From Mariniblastus sp. (GTDB taxonomy: Bacteria; Planctomycetota; Planctomycetia; Pirellulales; Pirellulaceae): a DNA stretch of 64,000 bases. The stretch spans positions 1 to 64,000 of the forward strand of contig JAKVBF010000019.1 of the NCBI GenBank assembly GCA_022447555.1, written 5' to 3'. The position numbers and the translations under genes are program-made. Every line of letters begins with the position of its first letter. Within the stretch, counting starts at the first letter, position 1. Under the pieces are notes generated by a model. The model ran no database searches and was not told the DNA's origin. It saw only the letters and a list, made by a program, of their open reading frames with translations. Positions 27,665 to 36,989 of this stretch are shown here, piece after piece.

Positions 27665-28483
27665 ATGATTCGTTCGGCTGTTACCGTAAGTCTTGTATCG
27701 GAAGCCCGTGGAGGGCCTTTTGTCTATTGGGAGGGGTTGGAACATGCCTTTTCACGGGCCAAAGCGTTAGGTTTTGATGCCGTTGAAATTTTTGCGCCCG
27801 GTCCAGATGCCGTGGACCGCGCCGCGTTACATCAGCTGGTTGAAACAACGGGGCTGGCCGTTGCAGCGGTTGGCACCGGGGCCGGAATGGTTAAGCACGG
27901 CTTGAGTCTGTCGGACCCCGAACTTGGAAAACGTGTGCGTGCTCAAGAGTTCGTCAAAGCGATGATTGATTTTGGTGCGGAATTCGAATGCAGCGCAATC
28001 ATCGGATCGATGCAAGGGCGTTGGGGCGCGGAACTCGACAAATCGACGGCTTTGGGATTCCTTAGGGAGGGGTTAAACGACCTCGGGAGATACGCAGAAG
28101 AAAAAGACGTACCGTTGATTTACGAACCTCTAAATCGTTATGAAACCAATCTCTTTAATACGTTAGCGGATGCCGTTGCTGTTTTACAGGAACTGGATAC
28201 CGACAATGTAAAATTGCTGGCGGATTTGTTTCATATGAACATTGAGGAAGTGAATGTCGCAGACGCGATTGAAATGGCCGGAGCCTACATTGGACACGTA
28301 CACTTTGTCGACTCCAACCGACAGGCTGCCGGATTTGGACATACCGACTGGGGGCCCATTGCCGAGGCCATTCGGAACATTCATTACGCTGGATATATCT
28401 CTGCAGAAGTCTTTCCAATTCCGAGTTCGGATGCGGCGGCAGAACAAACGATAAAAAAATATAAGGAATTGTTCCACGACTAA
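27665..28483 (+). CDS. Sugar isomerase/epimerase (xylose isomerase-like TIM barrel)
   Basis: A 272-residue TIM-barrel protein of the AP endonuclease 2 / hydroxypyruvate isomerase-like superfamily. Metal and substrate residues are visible in IYEPLNRYETN, LADLFHMNIEE, HVHFVDSNR and SAEVFP. It should isomerise or epimerise a keto sugar or sugar acid. The ATG at 27665 is used, because the upstream TTG at 27605 adds 20 residues that do not fit the barrel start. It lies between the Zn-dehydrogenase and the propeller dehydrogenase genes in one plus-strand run. Confidence 0.88.
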   Translation: MIRSAVTVSLVSEARGGPFVYWEGLEHAFSRAKALGFDAVEIFAPGPDAVDRAALHQLVETTGLAVAAVGTGAGMVKHGLSLSDPELGKRVRAQEFVKAMIDFGAEFECSAIIGSMQGRWGAELDKSTALGFLREGLNDLGRYAEEKDVPLIYEPLNRYETNLFNTLADAVAVLQELDTDNVKLLADLFHMNIEEVNVADAIEMAGAYIGHVHFVDSNRQAAGFGHTDWGPIAEAIRNIHYAGYISAEVFPIPSSDAAAEQTIKKYKELFHD

Positions 28484-28581
28484 GATTTTGGTCGAGGTGG
28501 TTGCTTTTCACCCTTCCCGGCGGTTCAAGGTGGAATAAAATTAAACATTCGCTCATTACTCTTCATGATTGGTTTGTTGAT

Positions 28582-31317
28582 ATGTACAACTGTCGTTTTA
28601 TGGTTCCAGTGATCGTTTTGTGTTTGGGCTGGATTTCCATCTGGAATGGTTCATATGCTCTCGGACAGGACAAGACCGACCTCGAATTAAAGAAGGGCGA
28701 CCGAATTTGCTTAGTGGGGAACGCCTTAGGCGAACGGATGCAGCACCATAATTATTGGGAAACCCTGCTGCACGCAGAAAATCCAGGATTGAACTTAGCC
28801 GTGCGTAATCTGTGTTTTCCCGGCGACGAACCTTTAGAGCGGATCCGTTCGAAGAACTTTGGAACTCCCGAATCCCATTTAAAACACAGTAAGGCCTCGG
28901 TGGTGATGTTTTTCTTTGGGTTTAACGAATCGTTTTCTGGTGAAGATGGCGTGAAACGATTTGAGTCGGACCTGGAAGAGTTGGTGGGTCAGACCCTGTC
29001 AGAAGATTTTGATCAGGATGGCGAGGCCTGCCGAATCGTGTTGGTCTCTCCCATCGCGTTCGAAAACGCTGGAAATGAAAACTGGCCTGATGGAGTGACC
29101 GAGAACAAACAGTTGAAACGTTATGCGGATGCCATGCAGCGCGTCGCCAACAAAACGGGTGTTCATTATGCAGATGTGTTTACGCCCACCCTTGAAATGT
29201 TTAAGAACTCGTCCGATCCGTTGACTCTAAACGGCGCCCATTTGAACGGGCTGGGATATCAAAAATTTGCTCCGCTGTTGATGGCGGCCGTTTTCGGTAA
29301 GCCGCCCACGGACGGTCTTTCGGTTGTGAGCCAAAACCCAGACTTGTACAACGAAGTGGTGGACAAGAATTTTCATTGGTGGCATCGTTATCGCTCGGTG
29401 AATGGTTTTTCGATTTATGGCGATCGCGGAGCAGCCGGTAAAGATGGTACAGGGACCTACAACAACCGAGATGTGATGGAACGGGAGCGTTCCATCCTCG
29501 ACGAAATGGTGGCGAATCGTGATGCTCGAATTTGGAAATTAGCCGCGAATGAAAAAGTGGCCAAAGAGGTAGATGATTCAAACACGCTGCCGTTTATTAA
29601 TCCCCAAACCAATGTAGGCGCTGCGAATGACCCGAATAAAGGTAAGGGGAAACTGGGGACATTAGATTACCTCACGGCGGCCGATCAGCAAAAGTTGTTC
29701 AAGATGGCGCCGGGTTATGAAATTAATTTGGTGGCGTCCGAAGAACAATTTCCTGAACTCGCCAATCCGGTTGCAATCAATTTTGATAATCAGGGACGAT
29801 TGTGGGTGGCGACGATGGAGTCCTACCCACATTGGAAACCGAAAACTCCTATGGACGATAAATTGTTGATTCTGGAGGATAATGACCAGGACGGCACTGC
29901 TGATCAATGCAAAGTATTTGCGGGCGGATTGCATCAACCGACGGGTTTTGAAATTGGGAGCAACGGGGTATACATCGCACAACAGCCTGACATTTTGTTC
30001 GCTCAGGATACTGACGGCGATGATCGAGCCGATCACGTGGAACGCCGACTGATTGGATTTGATTCGGCGGACTCGCATCATGGCATAGCGGCGTTTCAAT
30101 GGGGGCCTGGCGGTGTACTTTATTTTCAAGAGGGAACTTTTAAGTACTCTCAGGTCGAAAGTCCTTATGGTTTGTCCCGTTTAGCCGAGGCAGGGATTTG
30201 GAAATACGAACCCAAAACGGAGAAATTTGGGGTACACGTCTCTTACACCTTTTCCAACCCCTGGGGGCACGTTTTTGATCGGTGGGGGCAGGATTTTATC
30301 GGGGATGCATCACCCGGCTTCTCGTATTGGGCGGCCCCGATCTCCGGACAACTGCCCTATCCCTATAAACACGCCGGCGGCAATCACGACCACCAGGTCG
30401 AGAGGAAATATTTGGGACGGGAAAAGGGTTACAAATTCCCAAAACTCTATAAAAAACGGACCCGCCCTTTGGCTGGCTGCGAGATCGTTTCAAGTAGCCA
30501 TTTTCCTGATGACGTACAGGGGAATTGGCTCGTGACCAACTGCATAGGCGAGCGGACAATCTTAAGTCATAAAATCGAAGAAAAGGATTCGGGTTTCTGG
30601 GGTACTGAGACGCCTGCTATTGTCTCTTGCGATGACGGGAATTTTCGGCCCGTAGATATTGAATTCGCACCGGACGGGTCGCTCTATATCGTCGATTGGC
30701 ACAACGCGCTGATTGGACATCTGCAACACAATCTGCGAGATCCCAGTCGGGATCACAGCCACGGCCGAATATGGCGCGTGACGTACAAAGGTCGCCCCTT
30801 GGTGACACCACCCAAAATTGACGGAGCGCCCATTGCAGATCTGTTGGAGTTGTTAAAAGTCTATGAGGATCGGACGCGTTATCGGGCGAAGCGAGAATTA
30901 GCGGAACGGGATGCCGACGAAGTGATGACAGCGTTGGAAAAATGGGTGGCCACCCTAGATCCTAACGACGATGAATTTGAACATCAACAACTCGAAGCGT
31001 TGTGGGTCTATCAGACACATAACCGAGTCAATCAAGGTTTACTCGAAAAGGTATTGGCATCGGACGATCATCGAGCGCGGGCTGCGGGGATTCGGGTCCT
31101 GTCGTTTTGGATAGATCGAGTTGATGATCCGGTAGGAATCTTAAGGAAACATATTGCGGATAAGCACCCCAGAGTGCGTTTGGAATCAGTCCGTGCCTTG
31201 AGTTTTTTAGAGGGTGATGAGGCCATAGAAACTGCACTGGGTGTTCTTGAGTATGAAATGGATGAATACCTCCAGTACACATTGGATGAAACGATGCGAA
31301 AATTGGAGATACAGTAA
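28582..31317 (+). CDS. GDSL-hydrolase / PVC-type propeller dehydrogenase fusion
   Basis: A 911-residue exported protein. A signal anchor (FMVPVIVLCLGWISIW) is followed by an SGNH/GDSL-like domain (about residues 35-270: ICLVGNALGERM, then MFFFGFNESF, and the C-terminal GAHLNGLGY block). Then comes the PVC-type membrane-bound dehydrogenase propeller (TIGR02604 type) from about residue 370, with GYEINLVASEEQFPELANPVAINFD, DGTADQCKVFAGGL, HTFSNPWGH-like segments and DGSLYIVDWHNALIGHLQHN. HEAT-like helices end the protein. The c-type heme domain that often closes such proteins is missing; the next gene, 5 bp on, supplies a cytochrome. The ATG at 28582 is preferred over the TTG at 28501. It is probably a periplasmic sugar oxidation module (inference). 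Confidence 0.85.
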   Translation: MYNCRFMVPVIVLCLGWISIWNGSYALGQDKTDLELKKGDRICLVGNALGERMQHHNYWETLLHAENPGLNLAVRNLCFPGDEPLERIRSKNFGTPESHLKHSKASVVMFFFGFNESFSGEDGVKRFESDLEELVGQTLSEDFDQDGEACRIVLVSPIAFENAGNENWPDGVTENKQLKRYADAMQRVANKTGVHYADVFTPTLEMFKNSSDPLTLNGAHLNGLGYQKFAPLLMAAVFGKPPTDGLSVVSQNPDLYNEVVDKNFHWWHRYRSVNGFSIYGDRGAAGKDGTGTYNNRDVMERERSILDEMVANRDARIWKLAANEKVAKEVDDSNTLPFINPQTNVGAANDPNKGKGKLGTLDYLTAADQQKLFKMAPGYEINLVASEEQFPELANPVAINFDNQGRLWVATMESYPHWKPKTPMDDKLLILEDNDQDGTADQCKVFAGGLHQPTGFEIGSNGVYIAQQPDILFAQDTDGDDRADHVERRLIGFDSADSHHGIAAFQWGPGGVLYFQEGTFKYSQVESPYGLSRLAEAGIWKYEPKTEKFGVHVSYTFSNPWGHVFDRWGQDFIGDASPGFSYWAAPISGQLPYPYKHAGGNHDHQVERKYLGREKGYKFPKLYKKRTRPLAGCEIVSSSHFPDDVQGNWLVTNCIGERTILSHKIEEKDSGFWGTETPAIVSCDDGNFRPVDIEFAPDGSLYIVDWHNALIGHLQHNLRDPSRDHSHGRIWRVTYKGRPLVTPPKIDGAPIADLLELLKVYEDRTRYRAKRELAERDADEVMTALEKWVATLDPNDDEFEHQQLEALWVYQTHNRVNQGLLEKVLASDDHRARAAGIRVLSFWIDRVDDPVGILRKHIADKHPRVRLESVRALSFLEGDEAIETALGVLEYEMDEYLQYTLDETMRKLEIQ

Positions 31318-31322
31318 TCCTT

Positions 31323-33275
31323 ATGCTACGCAGTTGTCTTATTTTTATCGTTTTTATTTGGGTGACATCATTTTCTGTTACGGTCGCCGAAGCGAATGTG
31401 CCGTCGGGCAGGCTCGGGCCTTGTGTGGTGCAGGATCCTCAGGAGGATGAGGAGACCGTTGCACCACCCAAAGTGTTTTTAGACCGTAGCCCTCGAATTG
31501 TTGCGTACCAATTAAAACGGCTGTCCAATGAGCGTTTGCTTGCGGTTCCTCGGTCCACGGATGACGCAAAATATTTGCCGGTCTTTCAGGCGATTTTGAT
31601 GCGCGATGGAATGCCAGTGCAAGAGCGAGCCGACGCATTGCAGGCGGTAGTCGTGTTGAATGAATCCGACCCGGTATCCGAAATCATCCAATTATTGGAA
31701 GCCTTGCCCACGGAATCCCGCCAGGAGAAGGCCACGGCCCAATCTTTGGCAGCGATGCTGCTTGATCAGCCGGACGAATCACTAATACAAAATCAAAAAG
31801 CCCTAGAAAAAGCGATTGCGGGAACCAAACCTATGCTTCGGGTAATGGGTCATGCTGCCTTGATGGAGTCAGGCTTGGGTGGGGCGCCGCCCGCGGGATC
31901 GTCGGGCATGGTCGATTGGTTGAAGGCGATCTCAATGGTTCCTTCGTTGGACGTTCGGAATAAAAATCGTCCTGGTGTGAATGCGGCATTGGATTCGGCT
32001 GATCCTGATGTGAGGCGCGCAGCCATCCTGGCACTTGGTGAGATTGCCTCGCAACCCGATGAGACCTTTCTCTCCGTCGCCAAGCTGGTCGAACAACCAG
32101 AGATGGTTCAAGCGGCTGTTCAGACACTGCTGTCGGTGCCGGTAAAGGAGCGAGACTCAGAGACATCCCGAGCGCTGGTGGAGAAACTGGTCACGATTGC
32201 TGAAGAAACACCCACCGAAAAACGGACGACGGATCCCTTCTTTGACGCGATGCAGCTGATTGATCAGTTGTTGGTAGCGGTTTCTGTCGATGAGGCGCGA
32301 CAGTATCGTAAGCGGTTAGATCAAGTTTCGGTCCGATTGGTTCGAATCGGTACCGTCGAAGATGAAATGCGATACGACGTCTCTTTTTTCGCTGTCGAGG
32401 CTGGGCGTCCCGTACAAGTGGTGTTAGACAACACGGATTTAATGGCTCATAATTTTTTAATCGTTCAGCCGGGGACGTTGAAGGAGGTTGCGGTTGCCGG
32501 ATTGGCGGTTGGGCCGAAACAGGGCTACCAAGGAAAACCTTACGTTCCCGAAAGTGCCGACGTTCTGTTTGCTAGTGGTTTGATTCCGGCATTTCAACAG
32601 GAAATTCTTACGTTCACCGCGCCAACGGAACCGGGTGAATACCCGTTTGTCTGCACCTTCCCTCAGCACTGGTCACGGATGTACGGTGTGATGGTGGTGG
32701 TCGAAGATCTTGAAGCGTGGCAGCAAAACCCAGTGACGCCAAAGGACCCAATTGGAAGCAATCGGACATTCGTTAAGGAATGGAAGGTCGGGGATTTTAG
32801 TGAGGGTTTGGAACGTGGCCTGCAGGGGCGTTCGATGAAGATCGGAGAACGTATTTTTAAAGAAGCGACCTGTGCGCAGTGCCATCAACTCGGCGGGTCC
32901 GGAGGGGCGGTAGGGCCGGCACTGGATGACGTGTTTGAGCGCTATCAAGGAGACTCGTTGGCGGTTCTTCGAGAAATTTTAGAACCGTCCAACCGAATCG
33001 ATGAAAAATACGCGATGCACATGATCCTAACCGTTGATGGCTTGACAATTACGGGAATCATTCAGGAGCAGGATAAAAATCAAGTGGTTCTATTAGATAA
33101 CCCGGAATCAGATGAGCCCACCACGGTTCTGATGGAGGAGGTAGAAGAAATGGTGAAAACCTCTAAATCAATCATGCCCAAAGCGCTGATGAATCAATTT
33201 ACAAAAGATGAGATTCTAGAGATGTTGGCTTACTTGAGAACCTCCCAGAGACCATCCGAAACTACCGAGAAGTAA
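31323..33275 (+). CDS. HEAT-repeat / azurin-like cupredoxin / cytochrome c fusion
   Basis: A 650-residue exported protein. After a signal peptide (residues 1-22) come about 270 residues of HEAT-like helices (DPDVRRAAILALGEIA). An azurin-like cupredoxin domain follows, with MAHNFLIVQPG and the type 1 copper loop C-T-F-P-x-H-W-x-x-M. Then a PVC-type heme domain carries CAQCH (517-521) and ends LMNQFTKDEILEMLAYLRT. Copper and heme in one chain suggest an electron relay for the dehydrogenase encoded immediately upstream, with only 5 bp between genes. The domains are clear; partnership is inferred from the operon. Confidence 0.92.
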   Translation: MLRSCLIFIVFIWVTSFSVTVAEANVPSGRLGPCVVQDPQEDEETVAPPKVFLDRSPRIVAYQLKRLSNERLLAVPRSTDDAKYLPVFQAILMRDGMPVQERADALQAVVVLNESDPVSEIIQLLEALPTESRQEKATAQSLAAMLLDQPDESLIQNQKALEKAIAGTKPMLRVMGHAALMESGLGGAPPAGSSGMVDWLKAISMVPSLDVRNKNRPGVNAALDSADPDVRRAAILALGEIASQPDETFLSVAKLVEQPEMVQAAVQTLLSVPVKERDSETSRALVEKLVTIAEETPTEKRTTDPFFDAMQLIDQLLVAVSVDEARQYRKRLDQVSVRLVRIGTVEDEMRYDVSFFAVEAGRPVQVVLDNTDLMAHNFLIVQPGTLKEVAVAGLAVGPKQGYQGKPYVPESADVLFASGLIPAFQQEILTFTAPTEPGEYPFVCTFPQHWSRMYGVMVVVEDLEAWQQNPVTPKDPIGSNRTFVKEWKVGDFSEGLERGLQGRSMKIGERIFKEATCAQCHQLGGSGGAVGPALDDVFERYQGDSLAVLREILEPSNRIDEKYAMHMILTVDGLTITGIIQEQDKNQVVLLDNPESDEPTTVLMEEVEEMVKTSKSIMPKALMNQFTKDEILEMLAYLRTSQRPSETTEK

Positions 33276-33314
33276 CGTATCCTACCAATTCAATGGGTCG
33301 GAGTATTCCACACG

Positions 33315-34868
33315 ATGAAATTACGTCAATTGATTTTGAGTTTGCTGTTGGGCGTTATCGTCTTGGGTACGGGGTTTGCTCAGCAGAACCGACCCAATTT
33401 CTTGTTTATTTTAACCGACGACCAATCCCAAGAAACCCTGCGCTGTTACGGTAACACGGTGTGCGATACGCCACACTTGGATCGATTGGCAGCGGATGGA
33501 ATGGTAGTGCAGGATGCGCATCATATGGGGGCTTGGGTAGGGGCGGTATGCCGCCCCTCTCGGACCATGATCATGACCGGTCGTTACGTTTGGAATATCC
33601 CTGGAAACAAAGCTCCGGAGGTTTCGAGCCCGCCTAATTTTGCTCAGCAGGCAGCCGAGCAAAGTATGGCGGCGGTTTTCAATCGCGCTGGATACGACAC
33701 CTATCGAACCTGTAAGACGGGAAATAGTTTCCCGCAGGCCAATGCAAAGTTTACTGTGGTTCGAGATTCTACGAAACGAAAGGGTTCCGCCGAAGACGGT
33801 AGCCAATGGCATGGCGATCAAGTCGTTGATTTCCTTGACCAGCGGATTAGAGAAAAGGACGAAGATCCTTTTCTGATTTATTTCGGTCTATCTCATCCTC
33901 ACGATCCACGGCGAGCGATACCAGAATTGGCAAAAAAATACGGGGCAACTAACGATGACCGTCCTCTGAATCAGCCGAATCCCCAGGCTCCGGCGTTACA
34001 AGTCAACTACTTACCGAAACACCCGTTTCATCATGGACATCCCGATTTAAGAGATGAAGTCAGCGTTCCGGGTGTGATGCGGCGCCGAGACGAGGCGACG
34101 GTTCGGAATGAGTTGGCCAGGGAGTATGCCTGTATCGAAAATATTGATCGACAAATCGGTCGTGTGTTGGAAAAGCTAAAGGGTATGGGGGAACTTGAAA
34201 ACACTTACGTCGTGTTCACGTCGGATCACGGGATTGCCGTCGGCCGGCATGGTTTGATGGGGAAACAAAATCTTTATGAACATACGTGGAAGGTGCCATT
34301 CATCATGATGGGCCCTGGCATCCCAAAAGGTTCTTCCGCTTCGGGATTTATTTATCTGAGTGATGTTTTACCCACGTTTTGTGACCTCGCCGGGATTGAA
34401 ACCCCCGGCAGTGTTGACGGCAAAAGTTTTCGCGATGTGGTTGAAGGAAAGCAAGAGCGAATCCGTGATCACGTCTACGGAGTCTATGCTGGAGGTACGA
34501 AACCAGGCATGCGAAGTATCAAGACAGCCGATGGATGGAAATTAATTGAATATAATGTTTTGGGGAAAACGGTCCGCGAAACACAGATGTTCAATTTGAA
34601 CAATAACCCAAATGAATTTCTCGCCGAACACCATGACGAGAAGCTCCAGTCGAAGCTCGGTATCCAATTGGATCCATTGCAAACGGATTTGTCAGAACAT
34701 CCTGATTACCAAGAACAAAAGTCTCTGTTGACGAATCTTTTGTTAGCTGAGATGCAGGAATTGGGTGACCCCTACGATCTGGAAGGAGTCTACGAAAAGG
34801 ATATGCCCAAGCGAAAGAACCAACAGAAGAGGAAACCAGCGGGCCAATCGAACCTGAACGGAAAATAG
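33315..34868 (+). CDS. Secreted sulfatase (heparan N-sulfatase/iduronate sulfatase-like)
   Basis: A 517-residue type I sulfatase with a signal peptide (residues 1-22). NFLFILTDDQSQETLRCYG carries the metal-binding DD. The formylglycine motif is C79-R-P-S-R (VCRPSRTMIMTG), the CxPSR variant. VFTSDHGIAVGRHGLMGKQNLYEHTWKVPF matches the group containing iduronate-2-sulfatase and N-sulfoglucosamine sulfohydrolase-like enzymes of planctomycetes. The C-terminus is Lys- and Gln-rich. It is the last gene of the plus-strand run that starts at 26559. Confidence 0.93.
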   Translation: MKLRQLILSLLLGVIVLGTGFAQQNRPNFLFILTDDQSQETLRCYGNTVCDTPHLDRLAADGMVVQDAHHMGAWVGAVCRPSRTMIMTGRYVWNIPGNKAPEVSSPPNFAQQAAEQSMAAVFNRAGYDTYRTCKTGNSFPQANAKFTVVRDSTKRKGSAEDGSQWHGDQVVDFLDQRIREKDEDPFLIYFGLSHPHDPRRAIPELAKKYGATNDDRPLNQPNPQAPALQVNYLPKHPFHHGHPDLRDEVSVPGVMRRRDEATVRNELAREYACIENIDRQIGRVLEKLKGMGELENTYVVFTSDHGIAVGRHGLMGKQNLYEHTWKVPFIMMGPGIPKGSSASGFIYLSDVLPTFCDLAGIETPGSVDGKSFRDVVEGKQERIRDHVYGVYAGGTKPGMRSIKTADGWKLIEYNVLGKTVRETQMFNLNNNPNEFLAEHHDEKLQSKLGIQLDPLQTDLSEHPDYQEQKSLLTNLLLAEMQELGDPYDLEGVYEKDMPKRKNQQKRKPAGQSNLNGK

Positions 34869-34921
34869 GTTGGCAGTCAGAATTTGGGTAAGAGGAGCCT
34901 CGGGGCAACCTAAGGCGTCGG

Positions 34922-35569
34922 CTACCGCTTGGTCGTGCATAGTTTCCACATTGCTCGGAAGGGAATGAATCGGTTGGTTTTGAGTCGGTATTCCTCATAT
35001 TGGCTGCCATGAGCTTCGGTCAGATAGCGCTCTTCATTCCATGCTTTGAGTACCAAAAGGGAGCAGTGAATTATCCCCACGGCGAGCATCATCCAATTGG
35101 CGATCACGACCATCGTGCTGACCATCAACATCAGGCTGAGTGCGTAAATGGGATGTCTGACATTTGAGAAAACACCATCGGTAATAAGTTGCGTCTCTTT
35201 TTTGGGAGTGACCGCCATACTCCAGTTACGACCCATGCCAAACCAACAACGCGTGGTGGTCAAGAACGCAAAGCAGGCTGCGATCGCCGCTAGGTACAGG
35301 ATTACAAACCAGAGGTTCGCTAGAACGCCCGTTCCGCGGGTCATCAGTTTTCCGGTGATGATGTTGGTGGAATTCCATGCTAATAGATTCCACGCGACGA
35401 TGGTTGGAACCCAAATGATCCACATCCGTTTTTCGAGACCGGTTTTGGGGATCGAGCCTGAAGATACCCTGAATTTTGACCAGCTACGAGCGACCATCGC
35501 CATCACGCATGTCCAGTACATCATGACCATCGAAGCAACGGTGATTTGGGGAACTTCCGACCAGTCCAT
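34922..35569 (-). CDS. Isoprenylcysteine methyltransferase-like membrane protein
   Basis: A 215-residue protein with about five transmembrane helices and the C-terminal ICMT/PEMT signature: GVFSNVRHPIYALSL, then NEERYLTEAHGSQYEEY and NRFIP. In this family the RHPxY and E-E-x2-L blocks bind S-adenosylmethionine at the membrane face. It should methylate a lipophilic carboxylate or amine. AAGGA lies just before the ATG. It is on the same strand as, and about 220 bp downstream of, the acyltransferase gene, so it may belong to the same acyl-product cluster; this link is only positional. Confidence 0.85.
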   Translation of the reverse strand: MDWSEVPQITVASMVMMYWTCVMAMVARSWSKFRVSSGSIPKTGLEKRMWIIWVPTIVAWNLLAWNSTNIITGKLMTRGTGVLANLWFVILYLAAIAACFAFLTTTRCWFGMGRNWSMAVTPKKETQLITDGVFSNVRHPIYALSLMLMVSTMVVIANWMMLAVGIIHCSLLVLKAWNEERYLTEAHGSQYEEYRLKTNRFIPFRAMWKLCTTKR

Positions 35570-35786
35570 TTTGTTTCCTTTTTTTCCTCATCAGAGGGCC
35601 GCTAAGCAGTGGGTGTTATTGGGTATTCTGGGTGGGTAGACCTGATGTTGGGTTGCACAAAGTGCCTTCGTGTAATCGACCAAAACGGGTGTGTCCGATG
35701 TGTGGTGGTGAAAGGAATGGGGGAAATCGGTTGAGTGGTCGCTTCGCAGGATGATGCGCGTAATGGTTTGCATTTCCACCGGCATT

Positions 35787-36686
35787 TCAGGCCGCCTCCC
35801 TTTTTTTCCCGAGGCTAACTTGGTGTTCACTCGGCTCGGTGGTGGAATGCTGAGAATAGGATTCCAATTCTTCTGGATTCGACAAGAGGTTCACCAAGGT
35901 CGACACAAACTGTGACAATTGGTAGCCATCGCAGATTCGATGATCAACCCGTATGCAGATGGGAGCGACACGGAGAGGTACCGAAACGCCATCCCGCCAA
36001 ACGACTTTCTCCTCGGCGGGACCGAGAGTCACGCTGAGTGATTTGCTCTCATCTGGCATCCGCGACGGTTTGTAACCTCTCATGATGGGAAACCGATGAT
36101 GAGAGAAATCATTCACTAATACAGGCGAACTACGAAAACGGTCCAACCGACAAATAATTGGAAGCGAGATGATTTTTTCCAGCCATTGGAAAAACCATAA
36201 CGAGTAACGAAAAGCCCAGCTTGGCAGACGCCGCAAGCGGTCTCGATCTCTGATGACAGGGTTTTGATTTCTGCGATAGTCGATCTGAGCGTGCCATACC
36301 GCTTTGGAAATGGCACCCAGTGGAAGTCGGTCTGCATCTTCGATGAGCACGAGGTTGACTTCATCCTTGTGGGGGAGCCGCGTGGCGAGGCAAACATTCG
36401 TTTTTCGAAACCGGTAGACCTTCCTTCCGAGGACTCGGCAGTTCAAGCTTGGGTGTCTTGCAAGAGCCTGGCCTACGGCTTGAACCAGCAAATGAGTGGT
36501 GCCCGCCAATGTGTCGCTATGACGGTTGAATTTTGCGATGTAACCGTGCAGCGGCTGCCAAGGGATTTCGCTTGTCCACATGATGGTTGAGTCCGGTCCC
36601 CCCTGCCCTCGGGCGTTGAGGTAGACAAGGTTGAAGAATGGGGTCTTCACCTGGCTGATCGGTTCGGGTTGCAAGGGCCATTTCAA
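35787..36686 (-). CDS. Stand-alone CAT/E2-type acyltransferase
   Basis: A 299-residue protein with the catalytic domain of 2-oxoacid dehydrogenase E2 enzymes and chloramphenicol acetyltransferase: VDHRICDGYQLSQFV carries the H-x3-D-G motif (H249, D253). There is no lipoyl or E1/E3-binding domain, so it is not an ordinary E2. The middle has a basic and aromatic stretch (residues 135-185). It probably moves an acyl group from CoA or from the carrier protein encoded next to it. The start is a TTG with GAGGA 8-11 nt upstream; an overlapping ATG is out of frame. It follows the ACP gene by 25 bp. Confidence 0.8.
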   Translation of the reverse strand: MKWPLQPEPISQVKTPFFNLVYLNARGQGGPDSTIMWTSEIPWQPLHGYIAKFNRHSDTLAGTTHLLVQAVGQALARHPSLNCRVLGRKVYRFRKTNVCLATRLPHKDEVNLVLIEDADRLPLGAISKAVWHAQIDYRRNQNPVIRDRDRLRRLPSWAFRYSLWFFQWLEKIISLPIICRLDRFRSSPVLVNDFSHHRFPIMRGYKPSRMPDESKSLSVTLGPAEEKVVWRDGVSVPLRVAPICIRVDHRICDGYQLSQFVSTLVNLLSNPEELESYSQHSTTEPSEHQVSLGKKREAA

Positions 36687-36711
36687 AGAGGTTGTTCCTC
36701 GTCGTTCGGCA

Positions 36712-36966
36712 TTAGGCTGATTTATAAAGTCTGCGAGATTCGATTAATTCCGCAAGTTTTTCAACGGTGCGAAAGTGAGCGGGTGAAAAGTCGTGTCCCA
36801 TCAAAGAGACTCCCCAAGTCTGTTCGACAAACATCAGAAGATCCATCAGCATTAAAGAGTCCAACAACTCCGTTTCAATTAAGTCCGTTTGGGAGGTCAT
36901 TTTGGTCGGCGTCGCAGCCTCGGTGGTTATGAATTCGATGAGTGTGGAACGAATGTCGGGTGTCAC
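36712..36966 (-). CDS. Acyl carrier protein
   Basis: An 84-residue carrier protein. The phosphopantetheine site is ETELLDSLMLMDLL with Ser37, the usual distance from the start for ACPs. Helices before and after fit the four-helix fold. The start is the GTG at 36966, with AGGAGG 5 nt upstream, rather than the TTG at 36993 that would overlap the ligase stop. It sits between an AMP-forming ligase gene and an acyltransferase gene, so it is a dedicated carrier for a side pathway and not the fatty-acid synthase ACP. Confidence 0.88.
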   Translation of the reverse strand: MTPDIRSTLIEFITTEAATPTKMTSQTDLIETELLDSLMLMDLLMFVEQTWGVSLMGHDFSPAHFRTVEKLAELIESRRLYKSA

Positions 36967-36989
36967 AACTCCCTCCTGTCTTTTAAATG

